Shown here: positions 7,383-20,227 of the stretch, one piece after another
Layout: every line of letters starts with the position of its first letter
Position numbering within the stretch: the first letter of the stretch is position 1
DNA from: Gammaproteobacteria bacterium
GTDB lineage: Bacteria > Pseudomonadota > Gammaproteobacteria > S012-40
Assembly (NCBI GenBank): GCA_015487785.1
Contig: WFPC01000058.1
Coordinates: 1-64,000 of the forward strand
Reading direction: 5' to 3'
Length of the DNA: 64,000 nucleotides
Made by a program: the position numbers and the translations under genes
The notes under the pieces: model-generated
What the model was told of the DNA's origin: nothing
Databases searched by the model: none
Seen by the model: the letters and a program-made list of their open reading frames with translations, nothing else

Positions 7383-7577
7383 ATGTCTCTGTCTTCTATT
7401 GCGGTATCTTCGTCATCTATCGCGCAATTGAGCCAAAGCCCCGCGCCCAGACCGGCCGAAAAGGTGGAAGGCAACAAGCCCGATGGTGATGGAGATCGAG
7501 ACGACCAGGTGAGTCCGGCTACTGCACCGGCAACACCCACGGGCAATCTCGGCCGCAACATCGATGTGATGGCTTGA
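7383..7577 (+). CDS. Small acidic Ser/Asp-rich protein, 64 aa
   Basis: ATG 7383 is preceded by a perfect AAGGAGG with 6-nt spacing, strong evidence that this short frame is translated. The protein has a Ser-rich N-terminus (SLSSIAVSSSSIAQLSQ), a Pro/Ala/Asp-rich middle with a GDGDRDD stretch, and a C-terminus ending GNLGRNIDVMA. There is no signal peptide or transmembrane segment. The layout resembles small orphan proteins of beta- and gammaproteobacteria that share a Ser-rich start, an Asp-Gly centre and a short hydrophobic tail, but that likeness is from memory. It is predicted disordered; the Asp cluster could bind a divalent cation. Function unknown. Confidence 0.65.
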   Translation: MSLSSIAVSSSSIAQLSQSPAPRPAEKVEGNKPDGDGDRDDQVSPATAPATPTGNLGRNIDVMA

Positions 7578-7678
7578 GCCATCGTTTCATTTCGTGCAGA
7601 AACGGGGGCACCCTCCCGTTTCTTGCATGGAATGGATTCACTCCCCCTCGAATTGCCGGCAGGCGGTGCCATTGAACG

Positions 7679-7870
7679 CTACGGCAAGCCCGCGTGCTCC
7701 GGGCTTCGACAGGAGCCACCCGGGTCAATGTCGGCCAGCAGCTCATCGACCACCGTTTTCACACCTTGCCAGAAGGCAAGGGAAACATCACCGGTCTCTT
7801 CGTAGAGCCCGCATTCCTCAATTGCCATGGTGGCTAACCGGCTCAACTCATGGAGTCGTACACAGTCCAT
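7679..7870 (-). CDS. Possible small protein, 63 aa
   Basis: This is a short minus-strand frame with an AGGA element 6-7 nt before its ATG. The predicted product (MDCVRLHELSRLATMAIEEC, then a helix-like SLAFWQGVKTVVDELLADID) has the composition of a real, mainly helical cytosolic protein, whereas competing frames are Arg/Ser-rich. Its C-terminus (GGSCRSPEHAGLP) is less protein-like. No family is recognised, and there is no operon partner. It is offered because nothing else explains 7578-8121; it may be spurious. Confidence 0.4.
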   Translation of the reverse strand: MDCVRLHELSRLATMAIEECGLYEETGDVSLAFWQGVKTVVDELLADIDPGGSCRSPEHAGLP

Positions 7871-8121
7871 TTGAGATCCTCATCGCAGCATAATCACTCT
7901 CACTATAGAACCCATTTCTTACATCTCGATGACAATGCATATCGGTATTGCCGGCACCTGAGTTCTTGACCGGAATACTTCTACGCCTCGCTTCTTTCCG
8001 ATAGGAAAGACTTCCTCCCCGCTCTCGAGTAGTCGTATGATGAGAAGGGAAAAGGCGATTGGCGCAGGCAAACGGTGCTTCGGCCTCCAAGACGAACGAA
8101 ACAAAGCAAGGGGGGAATACA

Positions 8122-8328
8122 ATGTATCTGAAACACAGAAGCAGTGGCGACCTGGTGGAAGTCCTGGATGTGACAGAGCTGGTGGATCCCTGCAAGGACA
8201 GCTTGACGGGACGTTTTCATCGTGGCGAGGAGCTGCAGGAGCCGGAGTGTTTCACCAAGGCTGAATTGCTGTTTCCTTCCGGCGAAAACCTGCCCCGTTG
8301 TTGGCTGGATCCCGACTACAAACGCTGA
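8122..8328 (+). CDS. Conserved small protein, 68 aa
   Basis: ATG 8122 follows AAGGGGGGAATACA, a strong ribosome binding site; the longer frame from 8059 adds only unstructured residues. The product begins [23 protein letters not shown] and ends [20 protein letters not shown]. It has two Cys, no signal and no membrane segment. I have the impression of similar ~70-residue orphan proteins (pattern YLKH..GDLVEVL...FPSGE.LPRCW) in sulfur-oxidising gammaproteobacteria, sometimes with unreliable database names; this is recollection, not a search. Its last 13 bases overlap the ispF 3' end on the other strand, so the two genes converge without an intergenic terminator. Confidence 0.7.
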   Translation: MYLKHRSSGDLVEVLDVTELVDPCKDSLTGRFHRGEELQEPECFTKAELLFPSGENLPRCWLDPDYKR

Positions 8329-8789
8329 ATGAGCACCACGGCCTGGCTGGCAATGCCTTCCTCGCGGCCGCAGAAGCCCAGCCGCTCGGTGGTGGTGGCC
8401 TTGATGTTGACGTATCCCGGCGTCATGCCGAGATCACTGGCGATGTTGTCGCGCATGGTCTCGATGAAGGGCGCCAGGCGCGGCCGCTGGGCGATGACGG
8501 TAGCGTCGAGGTTGACCACCTGGTAGCCATGGCGGGCGACCAGGGCCGTCACTTCGCGCAACAGCAGGCGGCTGTCGATGCCGGCATAGCGGGGATCGGT
8601 GTCGGGGAAATGCCGGCCGATGTCACCCAGCGCCGCCGCGCCCAGCAGAGCATCGCAAATGGCATGCAGCAGGACATCGGCATCGGAGTGACCGGCCAGG
8701 CCACGCTCATGGGGAATGCGCACCCCGCCGAGAATCAGGGGGCGGCCATCGGCGAAAGCATGCACGTCGTAACCCTGTCCGATGCGCAT
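8316..8789 (-). CDS. ispF: 2-C-methyl-D-erythritol 2,4-cyclodiphosphate synthase
   Basis: IspF converts CDP-ME 2-phosphate to the cyclodiphosphate in the MEP isoprenoid pathway (cytosolic, homotrimeric, Zn-dependent). The N-terminal [11 protein letters not shown] supplies the metal-binding Asp and His, [18 protein letters not shown] carries the third His, and [19 protein letters not shown] is the C-terminal signature. I place the start at ATG 8789 because it gives the canonical MRIG start and forms a TGATG junction with the ispD stop; an in-frame ATG at 8795 is the alternative. Length is 157 residues, normal for the family. It is the last gene of the pyrG operon and adjoins ispD as in many proteobacteria. 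Confidence 0.95.
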   Translation of the reverse strand: MRIGQGYDVHAFADGRPLILGGVRIPHERGLAGHSDADVLLHAICDALLGAAALGDIGRHFPDTDPRYAGIDSRLLLREVTALVARHGYQVVNLDATVIAQRPRLAPFIETMRDNIASDLGMTPGYVNIKATTTERLGFCGREEGIASQAVVLIQRL

Positions 8790-9484
8790 CAACATGTTTC
8801 TCTATGTTGCAGATAGGTTTCGGCCAGGCGCAAGTCGTCCGGCCGGGTGATCTTGATGTTGTCGGCCCGCCCCTCGATCATGCGGGGTCGGTGACCGGCC
8901 ATCTCCATGGCCGAGGCTTCGTCGGTGATGCGCTGCGGCTCGACCACCGCCCTCGCCAGGACTTCACTGAGCTGGCCCAAGCGAAACATCTGCGGGGTCA
9001 GCGCCCGCCACAGGCCCGCACGGTCGACGGTTTTCAGGATCCGGCCATGGGCATCGCAGCGTTTGAGGGTGTCGCTCACCGGAACGCCCAGCAGTCCGCC
9101 ACAGTCCTCCGCACCGATGCCATCGATCAGGCGGTCGATGTCGCCGTGGTGCAAGCAGGGCCGGGCGGCATCGTGCACCAGCACCCAGTCCCGCGCGGCG
9201 GCCTGCCGCTGCAGACACCGCAGCCCCCCCAGTACCGAGTGACAGCGCTCGGCGCCGCCATCGGCCCGTTGCAGGCGGGAATCACTCAAACCCAGGGCAT
9301 CCCAATAGGGGTCGTCGGCAGCCAGTACCACCACCACGCCTTCGATGCGGGAATGACTCAGCAGGCACGCCAGGGTGTGCTCCAACACGGTCCTCCCCGC
9401 CAGTTTCAGGTATTGCTTGGGCCGGTCGGCCCCCATGCGCCGACCCACGCCCGCGGCGGGCACCACCGCCCAATAACGGCTCAT
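8789..9484 (-). CDS. ispD: 2-C-methyl-D-erythritol 4-phosphate cytidylyltransferase
   Basis: IspD joins CTP and MEP to form CDP-ME, two steps before IspF. The nucleotide-binding loop [17 protein letters not shown] is at residues 9-25, [10 protein letters not shown] is the central Asp signature, and [13 protein letters not shown] plus [10 protein letters not shown] are family motifs. Length is 231 residues, as expected. The start is ATG 9484, which overlaps the ftsB stop codon by 4 nt (ATGA), so translation is probably coupled. A longer upstream frame would run through ftsB and is not credible. Confidence 0.95.
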   Translation of the reverse strand: MSRYWAVVPAAGVGRRMGADRPKQYLKLAGRTVLEHTLACLLSHSRIEGVVVVLAADDPYWDALGLSDSRLQRADGGAERCHSVLGGLRCLQRQAAARDWVLVHDAARPCLHHGDIDRLIDGIGAEDCGGLLGVPVSDTLKRCDAHGRILKTVDRAGLWRALTPQMFRLGQLSEVLARAVVEPQRITDEASAMEMAGHRPRMIEGRADNIKITRPDDLRLAETYLQHRETC

Positions 9485-9753
9485 TGTTCGATGACCTGGT
9501 AGAACACTTCGCCCTGCTTGATCATACCCAGCTCGCTGCGGGCACGTTCCTCGATGGCTTGCCCCCCACGTTTGAGATCGGCCACCTCGGCGGCCAGCAC
9601 ACGATTGTCCTCGACCATGGCTTCGTTGCCTTGGCGCATGGCTTCGATTTCCCGCTGCAACGCCCAAACCCGGGGCAAGCTGCCCTCCCCCAGCCACAGG
9701 CTGTATTGCAAGCCCAGCAGGATGATGGTCAACAGGATCAGGACGCTCCTCAT
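9481..9753 (-). CDS. ftsB: Cell division protein FtsB
   Basis: FtsB is a single-pass inner-membrane divisome protein that pairs with FtsL and FtsQ. The 90-residue product has a short N-terminal membrane helix (residues 3-19, SVLILLTIILLGLQYSLW), then a periplasmic coiled coil (VWALQREIEAMRQGNEAMVE...) and the terminal region ARSELGMIKQGEVFYQVIE, which matches the FtsB/DivIC family. ATG 9753 is the right start; the in-frame extension towards eno is unrelated sequence. It lies between eno and ispD, as in many gammaproteobacteria. Confidence 0.92.
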   Translation of the reverse strand: MRSVLILLTIILLGLQYSLWLGEGSLPRVWALQREIEAMRQGNEAMVEDNRVLAAEVADLKRGGQAIEERARSELGMIKQGEVFYQVIEQ

Positions 9754-9769
9754 GCCCTGAGTATAGGCC

Positions 9770-13758
<3,989 letters not shown>

Positions 13759-13768
13759 CTAGCCTTTC

Positions 13769-13861
13769 ATGGTTCACAGCCCGGCCCTGGCCGGATCGAA
13801 CGAGCACAGCAGGCGGCCCGGTATTGGCCGCCTTTTGGTTTTTTGGAAGCGATGCGAATGA
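13769..13861 (+). CDS. Putative argD leader peptide, 30 aa
   Basis: A short frame starts ATG 13769, just after the predicted transcription start, and its TGA overlaps the argD ATG (ATGA at 13858-13861). It encodes MVHSPALAGSNEHSRRPGIG followed by [10 protein letters not shown]. Four of its 30 codons are Arg, including an adjacent AGG CGG pair that precedes a terminator-like hairpin. This layout is compatible with Arg-dependent attenuation or with translational coupling to argD. No ribosome binding site is visible, so initiation would be leaderless or weak. It may be only a chance frame. Confidence 0.35.
   Translation: MVHSPALAGSNEHSRRPGIGRLLVFWKRCE
13781..13846 (+). terminator. Tandem hairpins with U-tract in argD leader (possible attenuator)
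   Basis: The first hairpin is CCGGCC-CT-GGCCGG (13781-13794). The second is GGCGGCC (13812-13818) with GGCCGCC (13826-13832), followed by TTTTGGTTTTTT. It ends 12 nt before the argD start, overlaps its GGAAG ribosome binding site region, and lies between the promoter and the gene. Confidence 0.5.
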
Positions 13862-15045
13862 CGGACTCTCTGATGGCGACCTACGCCCGCCTGCCCGTCG
13901 CCTTCAGCCACGGGCACGGTGCCTGGCTGTGGGACGAGGAGGGCAAACAATATCTCGATGCTCTCAGCGGTATCGCCGTATGCAACCTGGGCCACGCCCA
14001 TCCGGCGCTGGCCGAGGCGCTCTGCGAGCAGGCCGGTGCGCTGCTGCACACCTCCAACCTCTACCACATCCCCCTGCAGGAACGGCTGGGTCGACAACTC
14101 TGCCAGCTCAGTGGCATGCAGCGTGTCTTCTTCAGCAATTCCGGCGCCGAGGCCAACGAAGCAGCCATCAAGCTGGCACGCCTGTACGGCCACCGCCGCG
14201 GCATCGACACCCCCTTGATCCTGGTCACCGAAAACAGCTTCCACGGCCGCACCCTGGCGACCCTCTCGGCCACCGGCAACCGCAGGATACAGGCCGGCTT
14301 CGAACCGTTGCTGCCGGGCTTCGTGCGGGTCCCTTTCGACGATCTCGAGGCCGTCCGACAGGTAGCCGTGAACGAACCGCGCATCGTCGCCGTGCTGGTG
14401 GAACCCATCCAGGGCGAAGGTGGCGTGAACATCCCCACCGACGATTACCTGCCGGGCCTGCGTGAACTGTGTGACCAACACGGCTGGCTGCTGATGCTGG
14501 ACGAGATCCAGACCGGTATCGGCCGTACCGGTCGCTGGTTCGCCTTTCAGCACCACGATATCCAACCAGATGTATTGACCCTGGCCAAGGCCCTGGGCAA
14601 CGGCGTGCCCATTGGTGCCTGCCTGGCTCGGGGCGAGGCTGCCGAGGTTCTCCAGCCCGGCAGCCACGGCTCCACCTACGGCGGCAACCCGTTGGCCTGC
14701 CGCGCAGCCCTAACCGTGCTGGAACAACTGGGCCTGAACGACCTGGTGAGCCGGGCCGAAAGCCTGGGCCGACACCTGCGGGCAGGTTTCGAGCATGCCT
14801 TGAAAAATGTGAACGGCGTGGTCCAATTGCGCCAGCGCGGGCTGATGCTGGGCATCGAGCTGGAACGTCCCTGCGCGGCACTGGTGAGCCGTGCCCTGGA
14901 AAAGGGACTCTTGATCAACGTCACCGCCGAACGCGTGATCCGCCTGTTGCCGCCACTGGTCATGGACGAACAACAGGCCGACCTCCTGGTCAATACCCTG
15001 GCCCCTCTGATCCGCGATTTTCTCAGCGACGAGGCTACACCGTGA
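13858..15045 (+). CDS. argD: Acetylornithine aminotransferase
   Basis: A class III PLP-dependent aminotransferase acting on N-acetylornithine in arginine synthesis; in many bacteria it also serves succinyl-diaminopimelate in lysine synthesis. Motifs are [14 protein letters not shown], the PLP-phosphate loop [18 protein letters not shown], the Asp motif [15 protein letters not shown], and [15 protein letters not shown] with the PLP lysine. I chose ATG 13858 because GGAAG lies 8 nt upstream; in-frame ATG 13852 and TTG 13843 are too close to it. Length is 395 residues, normal. argF follows with a GTGA overlap, forming an arginine operon. Confidence 0.93.
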   Translation: MTDSLMATYARLPVAFSHGHGAWLWDEEGKQYLDALSGIAVCNLGHAHPALAEALCEQAGALLHTSNLYHIPLQERLGRQLCQLSGMQRVFFSNSGAEANEAAIKLARLYGHRRGIDTPLILVTENSFHGRTLATLSATGNRRIQAGFEPLLPGFVRVPFDDLEAVRQVAVNEPRIVAVLVEPIQGEGGVNIPTDDYLPGLRELCDQHGWLLMLDEIQTGIGRTGRWFAFQHHDIQPDVLTLAKALGNGVPIGACLARGEAAEVLQPGSHGSTYGGNPLACRAALTVLEQLGLNDLVSRAESLGRHLRAGFEHALKNVNGVVQLRQRGLMLGIELERPCAALVSRALEKGLLINVTAERVIRLLPPLVMDEQQADLLVNTLAPLIRDFLSDEATP

Positions 15046-15955
15046 ACACGAGACATTTCCTGACCCTGAGAGACCTCTCCCCCGAGGAACTCGACTACCT
15101 CATTCAGCGCGCCATCACCCTCAAGCAAATGCAGCAACGGGGCGAGATCTACCAGCCCCTGAAAAACAGGGTACTGGGCATGGTGTTCGAGAAGTCCTCC
15201 ACCCGCACCCGGGTCTCCTTCGAGACCGGCATGGTGCATTTCGGTGGCCATGCCATCTTTCTCTCTCCGCGCGACACCCAACTCGGTCGCGGCGAGCCCA
15301 TCGAGGACTCGGCACGGGTACTCTCCAGCATGGTGGACATCATCATGATCCGCACCTACGAGCACAGCAAGCTGGAACGCTTCGCCGCCTACTCCAGGGT
15401 GCCGGTGATCAACGCGCTCACAGACCAGTTCCACCCCTGCCAGCTACTGGCCGATGTGCAGACTTTCGTGGAACAACGCGGCAGCATTCGCGGACGCACC
15501 GTGGCCTGGATCGGCGACGGCAACAACATGTGCCATTCCTATATCAACGCTGCCGAACAATTCGGCTTCCGCCTGCACATCGCCGCCCCCGAGGGCTTTG
15601 GCCCCGACCCGGCGCTGGTGGCCCGCGGAGGGGATATCCATTTGTTCGCTCATCCTGCCGAGGCGGTGACAAACGCCGACCTGGTAGTGACCGATGTGTG
15701 GGCCAGCATGGGCCAGGAGGACGAACAGGCCGAACGTGAACGGGCCTTCCGCGACTACCAGGTGACCCCCGAGCTGATGGCCCAGGCAAAGGATGATGCC
15801 CTGTTCATGCACTGCCTGCCCGCCCACCGGGGCGAGGAAGTGGCCGCCGAGGTCATCGACGGCCCGCAGAGCGTGGTGTGGCAGGAAGCCGAGAATCGTC
15901 TGCATTCCCAGAAGGCCCTGCTGGAGTTCCTCTTGCTGGGGCGGCGAGACCGACC

Positions 15956-15959
<4 letters not shown>
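15042..15959 (+). CDS. argF: Ornithine carbamoyltransferase
   Basis: OTCase makes citrulline from ornithine and carbamoyl phosphate. The carbamoyl-phosphate motif S-T-R-T-R is at residues 53-57 ([12 protein letters not shown]), the HPCQ motif follows in [12 protein letters not shown], and the ornithine-binding Cys lies in [11 protein letters not shown] near the C-terminus. The product has 305 residues. Translation starts at GTG 15042, overlapping the argD stop (GTGA). The acquisition order argD-argF suggests a dedicated arginine transcript regulated from the argD leader. Confidence 0.95.
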
Positions 15960-17008
<1,049 letters not shown>

Positions 17009-17022
17009 GGAAAGCGCCAATG

Positions 17023-17061
17023 GCAAAAACGAAGAACCCCGGCACAAGGCCGGGGTTCTCC
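17023..17061 (-). terminator. Terminator of the c4-type cytochrome gene
   Basis: A 10-bp stem, GAACCCCGGC (17036-17045)/GCCGGGGTTC (17051-17060), has an ACAAG loop. Read on the minus strand it is followed by TTCGTTTTTG. It probably also separates the convergent ABC ATPase gene. Confidence 0.75.
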
Positions 17062-17096
17062 GAGCGGATTCCGGCGGGTAAGACCGCCGAAACATC

Positions 17097-17729
17097 TTAC
17101 AGGCTGGACAAATACTCGGTAACCGCATCGATCTCGGCATCGGACATCCGCTTGGCGATATCGCCCATCATGCCCGCCGGATCGTTCTTGCGATCGCCGG
17201 AACGGAAGTTCTGCAACTGCGCCACCAGGTAGTCCTTGTTCTGACCGCCGATCACAGGGAAAACCTGGTTGCTGGGCGACTTGCCACGCCCCTTCACACC
17301 ATGGCAGTTGATGCAACCATACAGGCCGGTGCGGGGATTACCCTTCTCGAAGATCTCCTTGCCCTTCTTGATCAGTTTCTCGTCACTGCCAGGAATCATC
17401 GCCTTCATGGGCTTCTGGCTGGAGAAATAGGCCGCGATGTCGTAGAGATCCTCCTTGCTGGCAATCGACAAGGCCATGGGGCTCATGGTGTCGTTGTAGC
17501 GAAGATTCTTCTGGAAATCGGTTACCTGCTTGACGATATAACCCGGCTTCTGACTGGCCAGGTTGGGGAAATTAGGCGCAATGGCCTGACCCTGTTCGCC
17601 ATGGCATCCATGACACAGCGCGGATTTCTCGAAACCCGCCTCGGGATCCCCTCCTGCCTGCACCCCTCCTGCTGCCGACAACAATGCCATCACAGCCACT
17701 GTAGAAAAAATTTTTCTTATCATATTCAA
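17097..17729 (-). CDS. Dihaem cytochrome c, c4 family
   Basis: A periplasmic electron carrier of 210 residues with a signal peptide (IRKIFSTVAVMALLSAAGGVQA) and two homologous cytochrome domains. Haem motifs are CHGCH (residues 39-43) and CINCH (139-143). Met ligands are likely in NDTMSPMAL and in DPAGMMGDIA. Domain spacing and length fit cytochrome c4, which usually passes electrons to terminal oxidases or denitrification enzymes. The gene is monocistronic: a terminator follows it and a ~170-nt gap precedes it. Which partner it serves here is unknown; the other cytochromes at 56-62 kb are candidates. Confidence 0.9.
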   Translation of the reverse strand: MNMIRKIFSTVAVMALLSAAGGVQAGGDPEAGFEKSALCHGCHGEQGQAIAPNFPNLASQKPGYIVKQVTDFQKNLRYNDTMSPMALSIASKEDLYDIAAYFSSQKPMKAMIPGSDEKLIKKGKEIFEKGNPRTGLYGCINCHGVKGRGKSPSNQVFPVIGGQNKDYLVAQLQNFRSGDRKNDPAGMMGDIAKRMSDAEIDAVTEYLSSL

Positions 17730-17900
17730 GTCCTTACGGTCTCATCCCAATACCAAAGCCAGCCTTTCGGCCTGCCCGTGACAGAATCTCGAACTTGGTA
17801 TTTTAATAATGTTGAGAGGGAAGTAAAGGTTTGTGCGGCATTTCGCGGCAATTCCGCCGCACCCATGCCCCGGACCACGCGCAGACCACCTGCCTTGTCA

Positions 17901-18998
17901 TCAAACTGTTTCCCGCCCACCGAAATGCCCCCGCCAGGCCTTGCGTGCCAGATGGGGCAACAACAGGTGCAGGGGCATGCGCAGGGCATGCGAGCGCACA
18001 TAGAGCAGCCAGCGCGCCAGGCCGCTGAAGGCATCGCGGCAACTGGCATGGTCCGGCTGCAGCGCGCGGTCGAAACAGGCCTGCATGAAATCACGCCCGG
18101 GCCAGGCCGGCGCCTGGACGGCCAACGCCTGCAACCAGGCTTCGGGCAGCGGAGTGCGCAAGAAGCGATGACAATTCCACGCAGCATAATAAAGCGGCCG
18201 TCCCAGACCAAGCTGCTCCGCACGCTGGGCCAGGGTCGGGAGAAAATCCCCATCGCTGCCGAAATGGCGCAACAAGGCATCCAGATCCACCAGGTCGCGC
18301 AAACCATGTTCCAGTTCGCCATCGAAGAACAGGTGGGTGGCACTGTGCAACACCATGTCCGCGGGAGCCAGAATCGCAAGACGCCCGTCACCGCCACCGT
18401 CCACGGGCCGTGCCGCCTCCAGCAGCAGACGGGCATCGGGGGTCACCACCGCGGTAGAAGGCAGGATATTGTGATGCACATCCAAGGAGCTGTGCCGGCG
18501 GGTATGGTGCATGGGCGGCAGCTCATGCATCCATTGCCGATAATAGCGCTGGTCGTAGGCATCCAGCTTGGAAAAGGCCCAACCCTTGCTCAGCAACACG
18601 GCCTCGACACGCTCCAGGCGCTCCCGCGGCACCAGGATGTCCACGTCGGAGAACAGGCGCCCCACCGCCGGCGGCAGGTCCGCCATCACATAGGCCGCTC
18701 CCTTGAGCAACACGATGGGACAATCCAGTTCCGTCAGCTCCTCGCGCAGGCAGCGCACGTCCCAACGCACGATTTCCCGGTGCCGCGCGGCCAGGCGCCG
18801 GGCCGAGGCCAGATGCAGGGCCGGCCGCCGGGGCACCGTCTCCAGCACGCCCGCCATCGCCAAACGCTCGGCCAGGGTACCCAGCAGATCGGCGCGCCGG
18901 GCCTGGCGCAACAACAGGTCCCAGCGCGCCAGATCGTAATCACGGCAGCGGGCGGGCTCCACCAGGCTCGTCGCCAGCAGGCTACGCAGCCGTTTCAT
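17901..18998 (-). CDS. Nucleotidyltransferase family protein (NTP_transf_5 type)
   Basis: A 365-residue cytosolic protein with a nucleotidyltransferase-like core: LLKG at residues 97-100 and the metal-binding pair in FSDVDILV (D118, D120), followed by long helical regions rich in Leu and Arg. It resembles the uncharacterised NTP_transf_5 family often found beside HprK-related kinases in exopolysaccharide/exosortase loci and beside kinases in some lasso-peptide clusters. ATG 18998 overlaps the kinase stop codon (ATGA), so it is coupled to that gene. The substrate is unknown; a phosphorylated protein or peptide is one possibility. Confidence 0.8.
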   Translation of the reverse strand: MKRLRSLLATSLVEPARCRDYDLARWDLLLRQARRADLLGTLAERLAMAGVLETVPRRPALHLASARRLAARHREIVRWDVRCLREELTELDCPIVLLKGAAYVMADLPPAVGRLFSDVDILVPRERLERVEAVLLSKGWAFSKLDAYDQRYYRQWMHELPPMHHTRRHSSLDVHHNILPSTAVVTPDARLLLEAARPVDGGGDGRLAILAPADMVLHSATHLFFDGELEHGLRDLVDLDALLRHFGSDGDFLPTLAQRAEQLGLGRPLYYAAWNCHRFLRTPLPEAWLQALAVQAPAWPGRDFMQACFDRALQPDHASCRDAFSGLARWLLYVRSHALRMPLHLLLPHLARKAWRGHFGGRETV

Positions 18999-19909
18999 GG
19001 AGACCCCTGCGCCAGATTCTCGAAGAAACCCATCGCCTCCTCCAGGCGGCTGTAGTGCAGGCGGTAACAGGCGCTGGCATCCACCAACTGGGCCAAAGCC
19101 TGGAAACCTGCCTCGCCGAGAATGTGATAATTGAAGGTCTGCGCCGCCAATTCCATCAGCATGCGCGCCCGCCCCAGGGGCTGGACCTCCAGCCCGGCAC
19201 CGGCCTCGTAACGTGGCAGGAGCAACCATGCTGCCCGGCCCGGCTCACCGGCCCGGGCCACACTGTCGTCCGGTGCCCGCACATGGGCCACGGTTCCCTT
19301 GTGGGTATCGGCACTCACCGGGCCGAACACCGCCGCTGGCGCGAAGCGGCGGATCAGGTCGATGGAAGCATTTTTCAGGCTTACCGGCCGCGGCAAGGGC
19401 ATGATCTCGCCCGAGGACAGGGAAACCAAGGCCATTTCATCGGAGAACAGACGCCAGCCCCGGTGGATCAATGCCGCGCACAGGGTGCTCTTGCCCGCTC
19501 CCGGCGCCCCGGCAAGTATGGCCACGCGGCCTGCCCGCTCCACCACCGCCGCATGGATGATGGCGTATTCGTGGGCATGGGTGGCCACGCACCAGTTGAG
19601 CGACCACTCGAAAAAGGGAAAGGCCTGCACCAGCGGCAGGGGCTTGAAAGGGCTGTAGCCGTCATTGCTGAAGATCACCTGCGGCCGGTAGAAGCGGCGC
19701 AGGCCACCGGCTGGAAACAGGCTCATGTGGATGTCGGCAAACACCGGCGGGATCTCCACCGGGTAACGGCCATACAATCGGCCCAAGCCCTCGGCCACGC
19801 TGGGAATGGGACTGTGCAAACGCACGATGAAGGGGCCAATGCGCAAGCCAAGACCGGTTTCGGCCAAAGCGCGGCGCAGGCGGGCGGGATCGAGGTCAGC
19901 GATGATCAC
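18995..19909 (-). CDS. HprK-related kinase (HPr-rel-A system)
   Basis: A 304-residue protein with a C-terminal HPr-kinase-like fold: P-loop GAPGAGKST at residues 134-142, then WRLFSDEMALV with an acidic pair (D157, E158) and SLKNASID. The N-terminal ~120 residues are family-specific. It lacks the full HPr(Ser) kinase/phosphorylase architecture and no HPr gene is nearby, so the target is not ordinary PTS control. The start is GTG 19909, which overlaps the end of the PqqD-like gene by 14 nt. In family terms this matches HprK-related kinase A. Related kinases phosphorylate lasso-peptide C-termini in Paenibacillus; a peptide or protein substrate is inferred here. Confidence 0.82.
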   Translation of the reverse strand: MIIADLDPARLRRALAETGLGLRIGPFIVRLHSPIPSVAEGLGRLYGRYPVEIPPVFADIHMSLFPAGGLRRFYRPQVIFSNDGYSPFKPLPLVQAFPFFEWSLNWCVATHAHEYAIIHAAVVERAGRVAILAGAPGAGKSTLCAALIHRGWRLFSDEMALVSLSSGEIMPLPRPVSLKNASIDLIRRFAPAAVFGPVSADTHKGTVAHVRAPDDSVARAGEPGRAAWLLLPRYEAGAGLEVQPLGRARMLMELAAQTFNYHILGEAGFQALAQLVDASACYRLHYSRLEEAMGFFENLAQGSP

Positions 19910-20207
19910 CGGGCAAGCATACGACGATTCCCAGTCTTTGCAAACCGACCAGCCGCTCGCCGGTGATCTGTTCCAGTTCCTCCTGGCTGCCGGCGCCCAG
20001 AACCTCGCCCACATGGGCCGCCAGCCCGGCCAGGCTCATGGCACCCTGCTCCAGGGCCTGCAGGATCAGGGCCGATACCTCGTCCACCAAGTGAGTGGCC
20101 CCGCTGGGCCGGTGATAGACCACCGCCTCGTCATCCCACTGACGCAGACGCAGGGAATCAGCCTCCTCCAGGGCCCACAGCACGGCTGAAGGAGGCGGAG
20201 AGGCCAT
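19896..20207 (-). CDS. PqqD-like protein of the HPr-rel-A system
   Basis: A 103-residue protein whose core (VVYHRPSGATHLVDEVSALILQAL, then helices ending ITGERLVGLQRLGIV) has the winged-helix PqqD/RiPP-recognition-element pattern: beta hairpin, conserved DE, then helices. PqqD-type domains bind leader regions of modified peptides and hand them to enzymes. It sits 20 nt after the SPGYWK protein gene and overlaps the kinase gene, so it may present that protein or an unseen peptide to the kinase. Start ATG 20207 has GGAGGCGGAGAGG upstream. Confidence 0.8.
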   Translation of the reverse strand: MASPPPSAVLWALEEADSLRLRQWDDEAVVYHRPSGATHLVDEVSALILQALEQGAMSLAGLAAHVGEVLGAGSQEELEQITGERLVGLQRLGIVVCLPGDHR

Positions 20208-20227
20208 GGCGCCAGGAAACTCAGATA

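Noticed and set aside
7848-8220. Minus-strand frames opposite the small-protein genes
   Set aside because: Ser/Arg-rich products, no initiation signals, and conflict with the well-initiated plus-strand gene at 8122.
17301-19055. 584-codon plus-strand frame over the cytochrome c4 and nucleotidyltransferase genes
   Set aside because: Gln/His/Arg-rich shadow of minus-strand genes with recognised haem and nucleotidyltransferase motifs.
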